Shown here piece after piece: positions 27,706-36,567 of a DNA stretch of 64,000 nt. Source of the stretch: Roseovarius mucosus (lineage in GTDB: Bacteria; Pseudomonadota; Alphaproteobacteria; Rhodobacterales; Rhodobacteraceae); the NCBI RefSeq assembly GCF_002080415.1, contig NZ_CP020474.1, forward strand, positions 1-64,000. Direction: 5' to 3'. The translations under genes were made by a program, and so were the position numbers. Positions within the stretch are counted from its first letter, which is position 1; every line of letters starts with the position of its first letter. The notes under the pieces were generated by a model. The model was not told where the DNA came from, did no database searches, and saw nothing but the letters and a program-made list of their open reading frames with translations.

Positions 27706-28557
27706 TCAGTGCCCGCCGCCAAGCACGCCAATGGCGGTAAAGACGCCCAGCACCGCCAGCCATTGCGAGCCGCGCAGGCGTTCGCGCAGGAAGATGGCCG
27801 CAAAGAGCACCGTGATCACGCCAAAGGTCGAGGCGCCGATGGCGGCGAATTCGGGCCGCGCGGTCTGACCTGCGCCAATCACGCAGCCGATGGCCAGCGC
27901 GTCGAGTGTGCCCATCAAGATAAGCAGCGGCGTGTGGCGGCGGGTGAGGGCGAGAGGCGCACGCAGCGCGAGCGCAAAGCCCAAAACCACCACAAGGGCG
28001 GCGGCGCGGGTCGGGGCCAAGAGCAGCAATTCGCCGCCCGTCGCCGTGGCCTTGTGCCCGATGGCGAAGGTCAGGGCAAAGCCCACGGCGGCCAGCAGCG
28101 ACCAGGCGATGGCGGGCAGGGGGCTTGGGGCCTCGGCATGGTCGTGACCGGCATCGCTCTGGGCAATATAGGCCACGCCGCAGATGATGAGGCCGACCAT
28201 GATCCATTCGAGCGCTGTCGTGGGCGCGCCATTGAGGCTGGCCCAGCCCACCGAGAGAATCGGATAGGCCCCGATCACCGGCGCCACCAGCCGCACCGGG
28301 CCGATAGAAAAGGCGCGGTAGAGTGCGGTGCCGCCCACGCCAAAGCAAAGACCAGCCAAAACCGCCAAGCCGATGTCGCCCCCCTCGGGCGCGTGCAGCC
28401 CCGCATAGGCGCTGATCGGTGTCACGATGATAAGGCCGAAGGCCAGAACCCAGACGAGCGGCGCGAAAATGCCATTGTTTTGGCTGACATAACGCACGCA
28501 AACATCATGGGTGCCCCAAGCGAGGGCTGCGACAAGCCCCAAGATCAACGCAGTCAT
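27706..28557 (-). CDS. EamA/DMT-superfamily membrane transporter
   Basis: The protein has 283 residues and about ten membrane helices arranged as two EamA repeats. The N-terminal repeat contains the ALAWGTHDVCVRYV segment and the second repeat the IGASTFGVITVLFAAIFLRER segment. Family members export or import amino acids, nucleosides and amine-like metabolites. It lies divergent from tdm, so it shares the tdm upstream region and may be co-regulated. The substrate is unknown. Confidence 0.85.
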   Translation of the reverse strand: MTALILGLVAALAWGTHDVCVRYVSQNNGIFAPLVWVLAFGLIIVTPISAYAGLHAPEGGDIGLAVLAGLCFGVGGTALYRAFSIGPVRLVAPVIGAYPILSVGWASLNGAPTTALEWIMVGLIICGVAYIAQSDAGHDHAEAPSPLPAIAWSLLAAVGFALTFAIGHKATATGGELLLLAPTRAAALVVVLGFALALRAPLALTRRHTPLLILMGTLDALAIGCVIGAGQTARPEFAAIGASTFGVITVLFAAIFLRERLRGSQWLAVLGVFTAIGVLGGGH

Positions 28558-28702
28558 TTTAGGTCTGGTCCTTTGTCGAGGGCTGACAATTCTGGCTCTG
28601 GTTCGGGTTTCATGTTGCTGGCAAGGCTGGCTTGCGATATTCTTATTGTTAAATAAATATTCCGCTTATGCAAATAGCTTGCAGGGAAAAAGGAGGTCCG
28701 AG

Positions 28703-31072
28703 GTGTTGGAAACGCGCTATCCCGAGGTTCAGGCGGGGCCGCCCCGGCCAAGTGTGATTGTCGAGCCGCGGGTGTTTGCGTTGCCTCCTGGGACGGAACG
28801 CTATGTGGTCGACGGCGCGGGTGCAATCCTAATCCGGATCGAAGCGGGGGATCGCCTGCGGGTGGTGAATACCGAAGGCGGGCAACGCTGTGAGATCGTG
28901 GCGGCGGGGCCGGATGGAACGGTGGATCCCGGTATTCTGGGCGAGGCGGGCACGGGCGATGCGGCTGGGCTGAAGGCCTTGCTTGCCGGGTCCGAGACAT
29001 CATTGCGCGGTTTGCGCATGGGCCTTGAGGCGCGCGGCATGGATCTGGCGCGGGTGCAGTCGGTGGATGTGTTTGACAGCATGAGCCCGGCCGGGGATGC
29101 GGCGGAATTCACCGTGCTGCGCGACGGGGTGGCGGTGATCGCGGCCCCCGGTGGGATCATGGATTTCGCAGCGCAGGATACCGCGACGCCGCTTACCGTT
29201 TGGGTAACGCGTGCCAAGCTGAAATCCGCGGCGCGCTTTGAATTGCCCGATCCGCTGGCCGATCCGGTGACGGATTTGCGGGTGCATTCGGCCACGGCTG
29301 AGGCCTATTTCGTAAAAGCCGGGGATTATATCCAGATCCTTGATGTGGACGGGCGGCAATGCACGGATTTTCAGTGTTTTGCCGCGCGCAAGCTGGACAA
29401 GGGCATCGAGCATGCGCTGGATGTCACCACGACCCGCACGCTGATGGGCCATGCCTATCCGATGCCGGGGCTGCATGCGAAATACTATGATCAGGATATG
29501 TTGCCGCTGGTCGAGGTGGTGCAGGACACGGTCGGGCGGCATGATGCCTTTGCGTTGGCCTGTGCAGCGAAATATTACGACGATATCGGCTATCCGGGGC
29601 ATGTGAATTGTTCGGATAATTTCAACGGCGCTTTGGCCCCGCATGGGGTGACGGGGCGCGCGGGCTGGATGGCGATCAATTTCTTCTTCAACACCGGCAT
29701 TGACGCGCATGGGGTGCTGTATACCGATGAGCCCTGGACGCGGCCGGGGGACTATGTGCTGCTTCGCGCCTTGACGGATCTTGTGTGTGTGAGTTCGGCC
29801 TGTCCGGATGACACCACCGCCGCAAATGGCTGGAATCCCACGGATATCCATGTGCGCACCTATAGCGGCAAGGAAACCTTTCAAAGATCGGTGGCCTATC
29901 GGCCCACCCCCGACGCGGAGCCAAAAATGACCAAACAGACAGGATTTCACCCGTGTTTCGCGCGGTTTACCGAAAATTTCATCGAGTATAACGGTTTCTG
30001 GCTGGCTAGTGCCATGTCGAGCGCCGGGCCGATCGAGGAATATCACGCCTGCCGCCAGAAATCCGTGGTGCTGGACCTGAGCGCGCTGCGCAAGTTCGAG
30101 ATCACCGGGCCGGATAGCGAGGCGCTGTGTCAGTATGTCTTTACCCGCGACATCAAGAAGCTGCCGGTGGGCGGCGTGGTCTATACCGCGATGTGCTATC
30201 CGCATGGCGGCATGATTGACGACGGCACCGTGTTCCGCCTTGGGCAGGACAATTTCCGCTGGATTGGCGGCAGTGATTATGGTGGCGAGTGGCTGCGCGA
30301 AAAGGCGCAGGAACTGGGGCTGAAGGTGCTGGTGCGCTCGTCCACCGATATGCAGCACAATATCGCCGTGCAGGGGCCGGAGAGCCGCGATCTTTTGAAA
30401 AAGGTGATCTGGACCGCGCCGCATCAGCCCAAGTTTGAAGAGCTGGGCTGGTTCCGCTTTGCGCCCGCGCGCATTGGCGATCACGACGGCGTGCCTGTGG
30501 TGGTGTCGCGCACCGGCTATACGGGCGAGTTGGGCTATGAGATTTTCTGTCACCCCAAACATGCGGTCGAGGTCTTTGATGCGGTCTGGGCGGCGGGCAA
30601 GGATCATGGGCTGACGCCCATGGGCCTGCAAGCGTTGGATATGGTGCGGATCGAGGCGGGGCTGATCTTTGCCGGCTATGATTTCAGCGATCAGACCGAT
30701 CCTTTTGAAGCGGGGATCGGGTTTACCGTGCCGTTGAAATCAAAACCGGATGATTTCATCGGGCGCGAGGCGCTTATCCGGCGCAAGGAACATCCGGCGC
30801 GGGTGCTGGTGGGCCTCGACATCGACAGCAATGTGGCGGTGGGCCATGGCGATTGTGTTCATATCGGTCGAGCGCAGATTGGTGAGGTGACATCCTCGAT
30901 GCGCTCGCCGCTTTTGGGCAAGAATATCGCCTTGGCGCGGCTCGATGTGGCGCATCATGCGGTGGGCACAGCCGTTGAGATCGGCAAGCTTGACGGGCAG
31001 CAAAAGCGGTTGCCCGCGCAGGTGGTGCCCTTTGCCCATTACGATCCGCAAAAGACGCGCCCGCGTTCTTGA
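28703..31072 (+). CDS. tdm: Trimethylamine N-oxide demethylase
   Basis: The enzyme (789 residues) splits TMAO into dimethylamine and formaldehyde. The N-terminal part (about 1-400) is a DUF1989-type metal-binding region with conserved Cys220, Cys225, Cys303 and Cys367. The C-terminal part (about 415-789) is a GcvT-like tetrahydrofolate-binding domain that can trap the formaldehyde as methylene-THF. The start is a GTG at 28703 preceded by a textbook AGGAGG six bases upstream; the open frame extends to 28511 but that stretch overlaps the divergent EamA gene. With tmm it converts trimethylamine to dimethylamine. Confidence 0.93.
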   Translation: MLETRYPEVQAGPPRPSVIVEPRVFALPPGTERYVVDGAGAILIRIEAGDRLRVVNTEGGQRCEIVAAGPDGTVDPGILGEAGTGDAAGLKALLAGSETSLRGLRMGLEARGMDLARVQSVDVFDSMSPAGDAAEFTVLRDGVAVIAAPGGIMDFAAQDTATPLTVWVTRAKLKSAARFELPDPLADPVTDLRVHSATAEAYFVKAGDYIQILDVDGRQCTDFQCFAARKLDKGIEHALDVTTTRTLMGHAYPMPGLHAKYYDQDMLPLVEVVQDTVGRHDAFALACAAKYYDDIGYPGHVNCSDNFNGALAPHGVTGRAGWMAINFFFNTGIDAHGVLYTDEPWTRPGDYVLLRALTDLVCVSSACPDDTTAANGWNPTDIHVRTYSGKETFQRSVAYRPTPDAEPKMTKQTGFHPCFARFTENFIEYNGFWLASAMSSAGPIEEYHACRQKSVVLDLSALRKFEITGPDSEALCQYVFTRDIKKLPVGGVVYTAMCYPHGGMIDDGTVFRLGQDNFRWIGGSDYGGEWLREKAQELGLKVLVRSSTDMQHNIAVQGPESRDLLKKVIWTAPHQPKFEELGWFRFAPARIGDHDGVPVVVSRTGYTGELGYEIFCHPKHAVEVFDAVWAAGKDHGLTPMGLQALDMVRIEAGLIFAGYDFSDQTDPFEAGIGFTVPLKSKPDDFIGREALIRRKEHPARVLVGLDIDSNVAVGHGDCVHIGRAQIGEVTSSMRSPLLGKNIALARLDVAHHAVGTAVEIGKLDGQQKRLPAQVVPFAHYDPQKTRPRS

Positions 31073-31117
31073 TTTCGGTCAAGGCAGGCGGGGAGTAGGG
31101 TTGCGACAGTGGGGACC

Positions 31118-31558
31118 ATGAGCACAGCCCTTGACGATATTGGCGGCGAAGAACGGCTGCGGGACTTGGTTCGGACGTTCTACGACCGGATGGAAGGGGA
31201 CCCCGCAGTCTATCCGCTGCACCGGCTGCATTTTCGCGGTCATGGTCTGGAGCATACGCGCCAGACGCAGTTTGAATTCCTGTCGGGGTTTCTCGGCGGG
31301 CGCGCCTATTATCGCGAGCGGTTCGGGCATATGGACCTGCGCGAAATTCACGCGCATGTGCCGATCCGCCAGGCGGATGTGACCATGTGGCTGGAGACAT
31401 TCGACGCGGCGTTGCGCGCAGAGGGGATGGAAGGGCCGGTGGTCGAGCGATTTCGCGCGGTGTTGCACCGGGCGGCGCATATGCTGATCAACGCGGTGCC
31501 GGATTGGCGGGAAGAGGCTGGTCACGTCGGGCAGGGGTGCCCGGTGTCGGGGGCGTGA
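31118..31558 (+). CDS. Group II truncated haemoglobin
   Basis: This 146-residue haem protein carries the group II marks: Tyr22 (B10), a LREIH motif with proximal His78 (F8), and Trp91 (G8). Such globins bind O2 or NO and often serve redox or detoxification roles. It starts 45 bases after tdm on the same strand and is probably co-transcribed with it. A link to Tdm, through iron redox or formaldehyde/NO protection, is inferred from position only. Confidence 0.87.
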   Translation: MSTALDDIGGEERLRDLVRTFYDRMEGDPAVYPLHRLHFRGHGLEHTRQTQFEFLSGFLGGRAYYRERFGHMDLREIHAHVPIRQADVTMWLETFDAALRAEGMEGPVVERFRAVLHRAAHMLINAVPDWREEAGHVGQGCPVSGA

Positions 31559-31581
31559 GGGGCTCGTGGCTAAGTTGTAAG

Positions 31582-31720
31582 CCGCGCGGTCGCTGGGCCG
31601 GGGACTAGCGAAGCAACGGCGTAAACTGGCACTTAATCCCAGCAACGTCTGTCTAACGTGACAGTATGGTGTTTCGTCTCAAAATCGCTAGGCCGCGGGA
31701 CGGCCCAGCGATCCGCGCGG
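31582..31720. repeat. Imperfect palindromic element, copy 2 (about 139 bp)
   Basis: The termini at 31582-31600 and 31701-31720 are inverted copies differing by one missing base, ending in TCGCTGGGCCG. It is inverted relative to copy 1 (17123-17307). Shared internal blocks are GGGGACTAGCGAAGCAACG and AAAATCGCTAGGCC. The centre (about 31620-31680) differs more and is less GC-rich. It lies 24 bases downstream of the globin stop, between the convergent globin and gmaS genes. Together with the terminator at 31813 it fills this 301-base gap; no gene is supported there. Confidence 0.75.
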
Positions 31721-31812
31721 CGGCGCGTTCCGCGCCTTGTTCCGCGCGGGAACACACACAGTACGTGTAAAACCCAATTGCGTAGTTCGCGCGCGCAACT
31801 CAAACAAGAATG

Positions 31813-31838
31813 GCCCGCGCAATCTCTTGCGCGGGCCT
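31813..31838 (-). terminator. Hairpin downstream of gmaS
   Basis: This is a perfect 11-bp stem (GGCCCGCGCAA paired with TTGCGCGGGCC) with a 4-base loop, lying 22 bases past the gmaS stop on the minus strand. A moderately T-rich stretch follows in that orientation. It probably ends the mgsABC-gmaS transcript. Confidence 0.6.
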
Positions 31839-31859
31839 GTTATCTGGTGTGTCACGCCC

Positions 31860-33188
31860 TCAGATATCAAGCGTGTTGTCGCGTTCCCATTTGGTGAAAT
31901 GGCTGACAAAGGAATTCCATTCCTGGCGCTTCAGCTTGAGATAGGCGGCAGAGAAATCTTCGCCCATGGTCGCCTTGAGCTCTTTGTCTTTGTCATATTC
32001 GCGCAGCGCGTCGAGCATGTTGAGCGGCAGCTTGGGCGCGCCGCGCACCTTGTGACCGTCGGCATACATATCAATATCGTGACGCTTGCCGGGATCAGCC
32101 TTGGAGCGGATGCCCGAGAGGCCCGCCGCGATGATCACGGCCTGCAGAAGATAGGGATTGACCGCGCCATCGGGCAGGCGCAGCTCGAACCGGCCGGGGC
32201 CGGGGACGCGCACCATATGGGTGCGGTTGTTGCCGGTCCATGTGACCGAGTTGGGGGCCCATGTGGCACCTGAAATGGTGCGGGGCGCGTTGATACGTTT
32301 GTAGCTGTTGACGGTCGGGTTGGTGATCGCCGCAAGCGCGCTGGCATGTTTCATGATGCCGCCCAAGAAATGCTTGCCGCGCTCTGACAGGCCGACTTCG
32401 CCGGTCTGGCCTTCGCCTTTGCCTGCAAAGACGTTGGTCTTGGCCTGTTTGCCGGGGCCATCCCAGACCGAGATATGGGCGTGACAGCCATTGCCGGTCA
32501 TGCCTTCGATGGGTTTGGGCATGAAGGTGGCGCGGAAGCCGTGCTTTTCCGCGACGGATTTGGTCATGAATTTGAAAAAGGAATGTTTGTCGGCTGTGTC
32601 CAGCGCGTCGTCATATTTCCAGTTCATCTCGAACTGGCCATTCGCATCTTCGTGGTCGTTCTGGTAGGGTTCCCAGCCCAGTTCAAGCATGTAATCGCAA
32701 ATCTCGCGCACCACGTCATAGCGCCGCATCACCGCCTGCTGGTCATAGCAGGGCTTGCCGCTGGTATCGAAGGGATCGCTGATCTGATCGCCCTCGGGGG
32801 TCAGGAGGAAGAATTCGGCCTCGATGCCGGTTTTGACATGCATGCCTTCGGCTGCGGCCTCGGCGATGAGGCGGCGCAGCACGTTGCGCGGCGCTTGGGG
32901 CAGGTCTTTGCCGTCCATGACGCAATTGGCGGCGACCCATGCCACATCGCGTTGCCATGGCAGTTGGATGACCGACGCGGGGTCTGGCACGGCCAGCATG
33001 TCGGGATGCGCGGGCGTCAGATCAAGCCAGGTGGCAAAGCCTGCGAAACCGGCACCGTCCTCTTGCATGTCGGCAATCGCCTCTGCCGGCACCAGCTTGG
33101 CGCGCTGTCCACCGAACAGATCGGTGTAGGAAATCATGAAGTATTTTACGCCCTTGTCCTTGGCAAATTTCGCCAGATCACTGGTCAT
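31860..33188 (-). CDS. gmaS: Gamma-glutamylmethylamide synthetase
   Basis: The enzyme (442 residues) belongs to the glutamine synthetase fold and ligates methylamine to glutamate with ATP. Visible GS features are the IEAEFF strand near 125, the NDHEDANGQFEMNW metal-site region near 170-184, and the HAHISVWD segment near 240. The GmaS assignment rests on overall resemblance to the roseobacter family and on adjacency to mgsABC. The start at 33188 has an AGGGA site; an upstream ATG at 33209 lacks one. It is the last gene of the minus-strand mgs operon. Confidence 0.93.
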   Translation of the reverse strand: MTSDLAKFAKDKGVKYFMISYTDLFGGQRAKLVPAEAIADMQEDGAGFAGFATWLDLTPAHPDMLAVPDPASVIQLPWQRDVAWVAANCVMDGKDLPQAPRNVLRRLIAEAAAEGMHVKTGIEAEFFLLTPEGDQISDPFDTSGKPCYDQQAVMRRYDVVREICDYMLELGWEPYQNDHEDANGQFEMNWKYDDALDTADKHSFFKFMTKSVAEKHGFRATFMPKPIEGMTGNGCHAHISVWDGPGKQAKTNVFAGKGEGQTGEVGLSERGKHFLGGIMKHASALAAITNPTVNSYKRINAPRTISGATWAPNSVTWTGNNRTHMVRVPGPGRFELRLPDGAVNPYLLQAVIIAAGLSGIRSKADPGKRHDIDMYADGHKVRGAPKLPLNMLDALREYDKDKELKATMGEDFSAAYLKLKRQEWNSFVSHFTKWERDNTLDI

Positions 33189-33261
33189 TTTTTCGGTCCC
33201 TGTTGTCATGTGTTATCGGATGTTGGCGGGCGTGGCCCGTGGGGCCACGCCTGGCGGAGGA

Positions 33262-34605
33262 TCAGAAGCTGGTGCCGGGTTTGCCGGGCCACCAATCGGT
33301 GCCGGCGAGCGGCACCTTTGCCATGGCGGCGGCCTCCATCGTCACGGCGCACAGATCCTCTGGTTCGAGATTGTGCAGGTGGCTTTTGCCGCAGGCGCGC
33401 GCGATGGTCTGCGCCTCGAGCGTCATCACCTTGAGATAGTTGTTGAGGCGGCGGCCCCCTTCGATGGGGTCGAAACGCTTCATCAACTCGGGGTCTTGGG
33501 TGGTGATGCCTGCGGGGTCTTTGCCTTCGTGCCAGTCGTCATAGGCGCCTGCGGTGGTGCCCAGCTTGTTATACTCGGCCTCCCACTTGGGGTCATTGTC
33601 GCCAAGCGCGATCAGGGCCGCCGTGCCGATGGCCACCGCATCCGCGCCAAGCGCCATGCATTTGGCCACATCGGCCCCGGTGCGGATGCCGCCAGAGACG
33701 ATCAACTGCACTTCGCGGTGCATGCCGAGGTCCTGGAGCGCGCGCACCGCCTCGCGGATGCAGGCGAGGATGGGCTGGCCCACATGTTCGATGAACACGT
33801 CCTGCGTGGCCGCTGTGCCGCCTTGCATCCCGTCGAGGACGACCACATCTGCCCCCGCCTTGACCGCGAGCGTGGTGTCGAAATAGGGGCGTGCGCCGCC
33901 GACCTTGATATAGATCGGCACCCGCCAGCCGGTGATTTCACGCAGTTCCAGCAGTTTGATTTCCAGATCGTCGGGGCCGGTCCAGTCGGGGTGACGGCAA
34001 GCCGAGCGCTGGTCGATCCCCTTGGGGAGGTTGCGCATCTGCGCGACGCGGTCCGAGATTTTCTGACCCAATAGCATGCCGCCGCCGCCGGGTTTGGCCC
34101 CTTGGCCCACCACCACTTCGATTGCATCGGCGCGGCGCAGGTCGTCAGGGTTCATGCCATAGCGCGAGGGCAGATATTGATAGACCAGTTTCTTGGAATG
34201 GCCGCGCTCTTCGGGTGTCATGCCGCCGTCGCCGGTGGTGGTCGAGGTGCCTGCCAGCGTCGCCCCACGCCCAAGCGCCTCTTTGGCGGGGCCAGAGAGC
34301 GCGCCAAAGCTCATGCCCGCGATGGTGACCGGGATGTCGAGATGAATGGGGTTTTTGGCAAAGCGGGTGCCCAGGGTCACCGAGGTATCGCAGCGCTCGC
34401 GGTAGCCCTCGAGCGGGTAGCGCGAGATGGACGCGCCCAAGAAGAGCAGGTCATCGAAATGCGGCACCTTGCGCTTGGCACCGCCGCCGCGAATGTCATA
34501 GATGCCGGTGGCCGCCGCACGCCGGATTTCGGCGTTGATCGACTGCGTGAAGGTTGCCGATTGGATCGGCTGGGTGCGCGGAGCGCCGTGGGTCTCGTCT
34601 TTCAT
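33262..34605 (-). CDS. mgsC: N-methylglutamate synthase FMN subunit
   Basis: The subunit has 447 residues and resembles the FMN-binding central domain of glutamate synthase. A GMSFGALSGPAKEALGRG segment near 97-114, a GQGAKPGGGGML loop and a GGIRTGADVAKCMALGADAV phosphate-binding region are visible. It transfers the methylamine group from gamma-glutamylmethylamide or methylamine to 2-oxoglutarate/glutamate to make N-methylglutamate. The gene lies 11 bases after mgsB and 73 bases before gmaS. Confidence 0.93.
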   Translation of the reverse strand: MKDETHGAPRTQPIQSATFTQSINAEIRRAAATGIYDIRGGGAKRKVPHFDDLLFLGASISRYPLEGYRERCDTSVTLGTRFAKNPIHLDIPVTIAGMSFGALSGPAKEALGRGATLAGTSTTTGDGGMTPEERGHSKKLVYQYLPSRYGMNPDDLRRADAIEVVVGQGAKPGGGGMLLGQKISDRVAQMRNLPKGIDQRSACRHPDWTGPDDLEIKLLELREITGWRVPIYIKVGGARPYFDTTLAVKAGADVVVLDGMQGGTAATQDVFIEHVGQPILACIREAVRALQDLGMHREVQLIVSGGIRTGADVAKCMALGADAVAIGTAALIALGDNDPKWEAEYNKLGTTAGAYDDWHEGKDPAGITTQDPELMKRFDPIEGGRRLNNYLKVMTLEAQTIARACGKSHLHNLEPEDLCAVTMEAAAMAKVPLAGTDWWPGKPGTSF

Positions 34606-34616
34606 GGTCTGAGCCC

Positions 34617-35294
34617 TCAGTATGCGTTGTCAGGTTTGAAGTTATAAAGCTGGCGAGCCGAGCCGTAGCGCTTGAACTCTTCTGGTTTGGCGTCACAGCC
34701 GCCACGTTCCAGCAACTCGGCAAGAAGTTCGAGATGTTCGGGGCGCATCTCTTTCTCGATACAGTCCGCACCAAGCGATTTCACGGAACCGCGCACGAAC
34801 AAGCGCGCCTCATAGAGGCTGTCGCCAAGCGCATCGCCCGCATCGCCGCAGACCACGAGATTGCCGGATTGCGCCATAAAGGCGGACATATGGCCGATGT
34901 TGCCATGCACGATGATGTCGATACCCTTCATCGAGATACCGCAGCGCGACGAGGCATTGCCCTTGATGACAAGCGTGCCGCCATTGCCGGTGGCCCCGGC
35001 ATATTGGCTGGCGTCGCCCTCGACGATCACGGTGCCGCTCATCATGTTTTCGGCAACACCCGGACCGGCAGAGCCATGCACATGCACGGTCGCCTGTTTG
35101 TTCATGCCGGCACAGTAGTAGCCGGTCGAGCCCATGACATGCACCTCGATAGGGGCGTCGAGCCCTACGGCGATGGCATGGCTGCCGCGCGGATTGATGA
35201 TATCCCAACCGGTTTGGTTGGTCTCATTGGCCTGGGCCTGAAGGGTGGCATTGAGGCTGCGCAGCCCATCGGCTGCTAGGTCGAATGTCTGCAT
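34617..35294 (-). CDS. mgsB: N-methylglutamate synthase beta-helix (GXGXG) subunit
   Basis: This 225-residue protein corresponds to the C-terminal glutamate-synthase beta-helix domain. Its repeated gly-rich turns (for example GSAGPGVAENMMSG and GATGNGGTLVIKGNASSRCG) form the right-handed helix. The start at 35294 is one base past the mgsA stop, which makes three independently encoded subunits instead of one large GltB. It holds the MgsA and MgsC active sites together. Confidence 0.9.
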   Translation of the reverse strand: MQTFDLAADGLRSLNATLQAQANETNQTGWDIINPRGSHAIAVGLDAPIEVHVMGSTGYYCAGMNKQATVHVHGSAGPGVAENMMSGTVIVEGDASQYAGATGNGGTLVIKGNASSRCGISMKGIDIIVHGNIGHMSAFMAQSGNLVVCGDAGDALGDSLYEARLFVRGSVKSLGADCIEKEMRPEHLELLAELLERGGCDAKPEEFKRYGSARQLYNFKPDNAY

Positions 35295-35295
35295 G

Positions 35296-36192
35296 TCAGT
35301 GCTTCCAGAAATAGACGGTTGCGGGCTCGGGTTCCCAGACGCGGGCCTGTTCGATGCCCGGCAGGTTGACGAGGGCGCGATATTCGCTGCCGAAGGCCAC
35401 GTATTGATCGGTCTCGGCCATGACGGCGGGCTTGCAGGCGATGGGATCGCGGACCACGCCAAACCCATCTTCGGTGCCGACCACGAAGGTGAAAAAGCCA
35501 TCGAGATCGACCAGCGAGCTTTCCAGCGCTTCGCCCAGCGTTGCGCCTTCGCGCATTTTCCATGTGAGATAGGCGGCGGCAACCTCGGTGTCGTTCTGGG
35601 TCTCGATCCGCACGCCTTCACGCAGCAGTTTGCGGCGCAGGGAGTTGTGGTTGGAGAGCGACCCGTTGTGCACAAGGCATTGATCAGCCCCGGTGTTGAA
35701 GGGATGCGCGCCCATCGTGGTCACAGCCGACTCGGTGGCCATGCGGGTATGGCCGATGCCATGGGTGCCGCTCATTGCGGAAATCTCAAAGCGGGCGGCC
35801 ACGTCTTTGGGCAGGCCCACCTCTTTGTAAATCTCGATGCTTTCGCCTGCGGACATGACGCGCACACCGGGCACGAGGCGCTCGAGCGCTGCACGGGTGT
35901 CGGCGGCCTTGTCGGCGGGGAAATCCAGCACCGCATGGGTATCCTTGCGGGTCAGGGTGACCGGTGCGCCCAATTCGGACGACAGGCGTTCTGCCAGACC
36001 GTCGAAATCGCGGGCAGCGGTATCCGACTGGATGGTCAGTTTGGCATGGCCCGCCTGAGGCGCACCATAGATGGCGATCCCGGCACTGTCGGGGCCACGG
36101 TCCGTCATGGTGATCAACATATCCGTCAGCATGCTGCCAAGCTGGGGTTCAAGTGCTTTGTCTTTCAGGAAAAGTCCGACAATCCCGCACAT
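35296..36192 (-). CDS. mgsA: N-methylglutamate synthase glutamine-amidotransferase-like subunit
   Basis: This 298-residue class II amidotransferase-type protein begins Met-Cys-Gly-Ile-Val. After Met removal the Cys becomes the Ntn nucleophile, and this sets the start at 36192 although the frame opens at 36207. Typical GATase-II segments such as GIGHTRMATES and FNTGADQCLVHNGSLSN are present. It would release or channel the amine of gamma-glutamylmethylamide to MgsC. It is the first of the tightly spaced mgsABC genes. Confidence 0.92.
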   Translation of the reverse strand: MCGIVGLFLKDKALEPQLGSMLTDMLITMTDRGPDSAGIAIYGAPQAGHAKLTIQSDTAARDFDGLAERLSSELGAPVTLTRKDTHAVLDFPADKAADTRAALERLVPGVRVMSAGESIEIYKEVGLPKDVAARFEISAMSGTHGIGHTRMATESAVTTMGAHPFNTGADQCLVHNGSLSNHNSLRRKLLREGVRIETQNDTEVAAAYLTWKMREGATLGEALESSLVDLDGFFTFVVGTEDGFGVVRDPIACKPAVMAETDQYVAFGSEYRALVNLPGIEQARVWEPEPATVYFWKH

Positions 36193-36299
36193 TCGCGTTT
36201 GCTCCACTTTAGTGATTCTGCCCCGTGGGGCCCTTCAGTCCGAGGCTAACATCGGGCTCCGGTGACTGCAACTCAAATGAATAAAAGTTTCCTGTAAGT

Positions 36300-36330
36300 A
36301 TTTGCGCGGGCGGCTGTCGCCCGCGCAAAT
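36300..36330 (-). terminator. Strong hairpin between the small membrane gene and mgsA
   Basis: This is a perfect 13-bp stem, ATTTGCGCGGGCG with its complement, and a 5-base loop. It lies 11 bases after the stop of the 71-residue gene (minus strand). There is no strong T-run, so it may attenuate transcription between amtB and the mgs genes without ending it completely. Confidence 0.55.
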
Positions 36331-36340
36331 CAGAGCAGAA

Positions 36341-36556
36341 TCAGTAGCGTTCGAGATGTTTGCGGATCTTTTCAGGATCGCCCATCTTGCGCGCTTGTTC
36401 CAGATGTTCGCCCTCGCGGACAAATTGAATGCGGTGCCATGCGAGCCAGAAGATCACACCCGCCACGACCATCGGGATTTCATACCCTTGGAAGGGGTAG
36501 ATGGGCCCAACTTCGGCAAGATCAACTGCCCAGGATTCGTATCCGATTGTAGACAT
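36341..36556 (-). CDS. Small single-span membrane protein next to amtB
   Basis: The protein has 71 residues. It has a soluble N-terminus, one hydrophobic span (about 29-43, with VVAGVIFWLAWHRI), then a highly charged C-terminal helix rich in Glu, Lys and Arg. It lies 11 bases downstream of amtB on the same strand. No known family is recognised. The size and linkage are compatible with a transporter accessory or modulatory subunit for the Amt protein. Confidence 0.7.
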   Translation of the reverse strand: MSTIGYESWAVDLAEVGPIYPFQGYEIPMVVAGVIFWLAWHRIQFVREGEHLEQARKMGDPEKIRKHLERY

Positions 36557-36567
36557 GTGCCTTATCC

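Noticed and set aside
31658..31897. Small open frames over the inverted-repeat element
   Set aside because: Their common GR-x-TAQRSA peptide comes from the DNA repeat itself and occurs in several unrelated frames.
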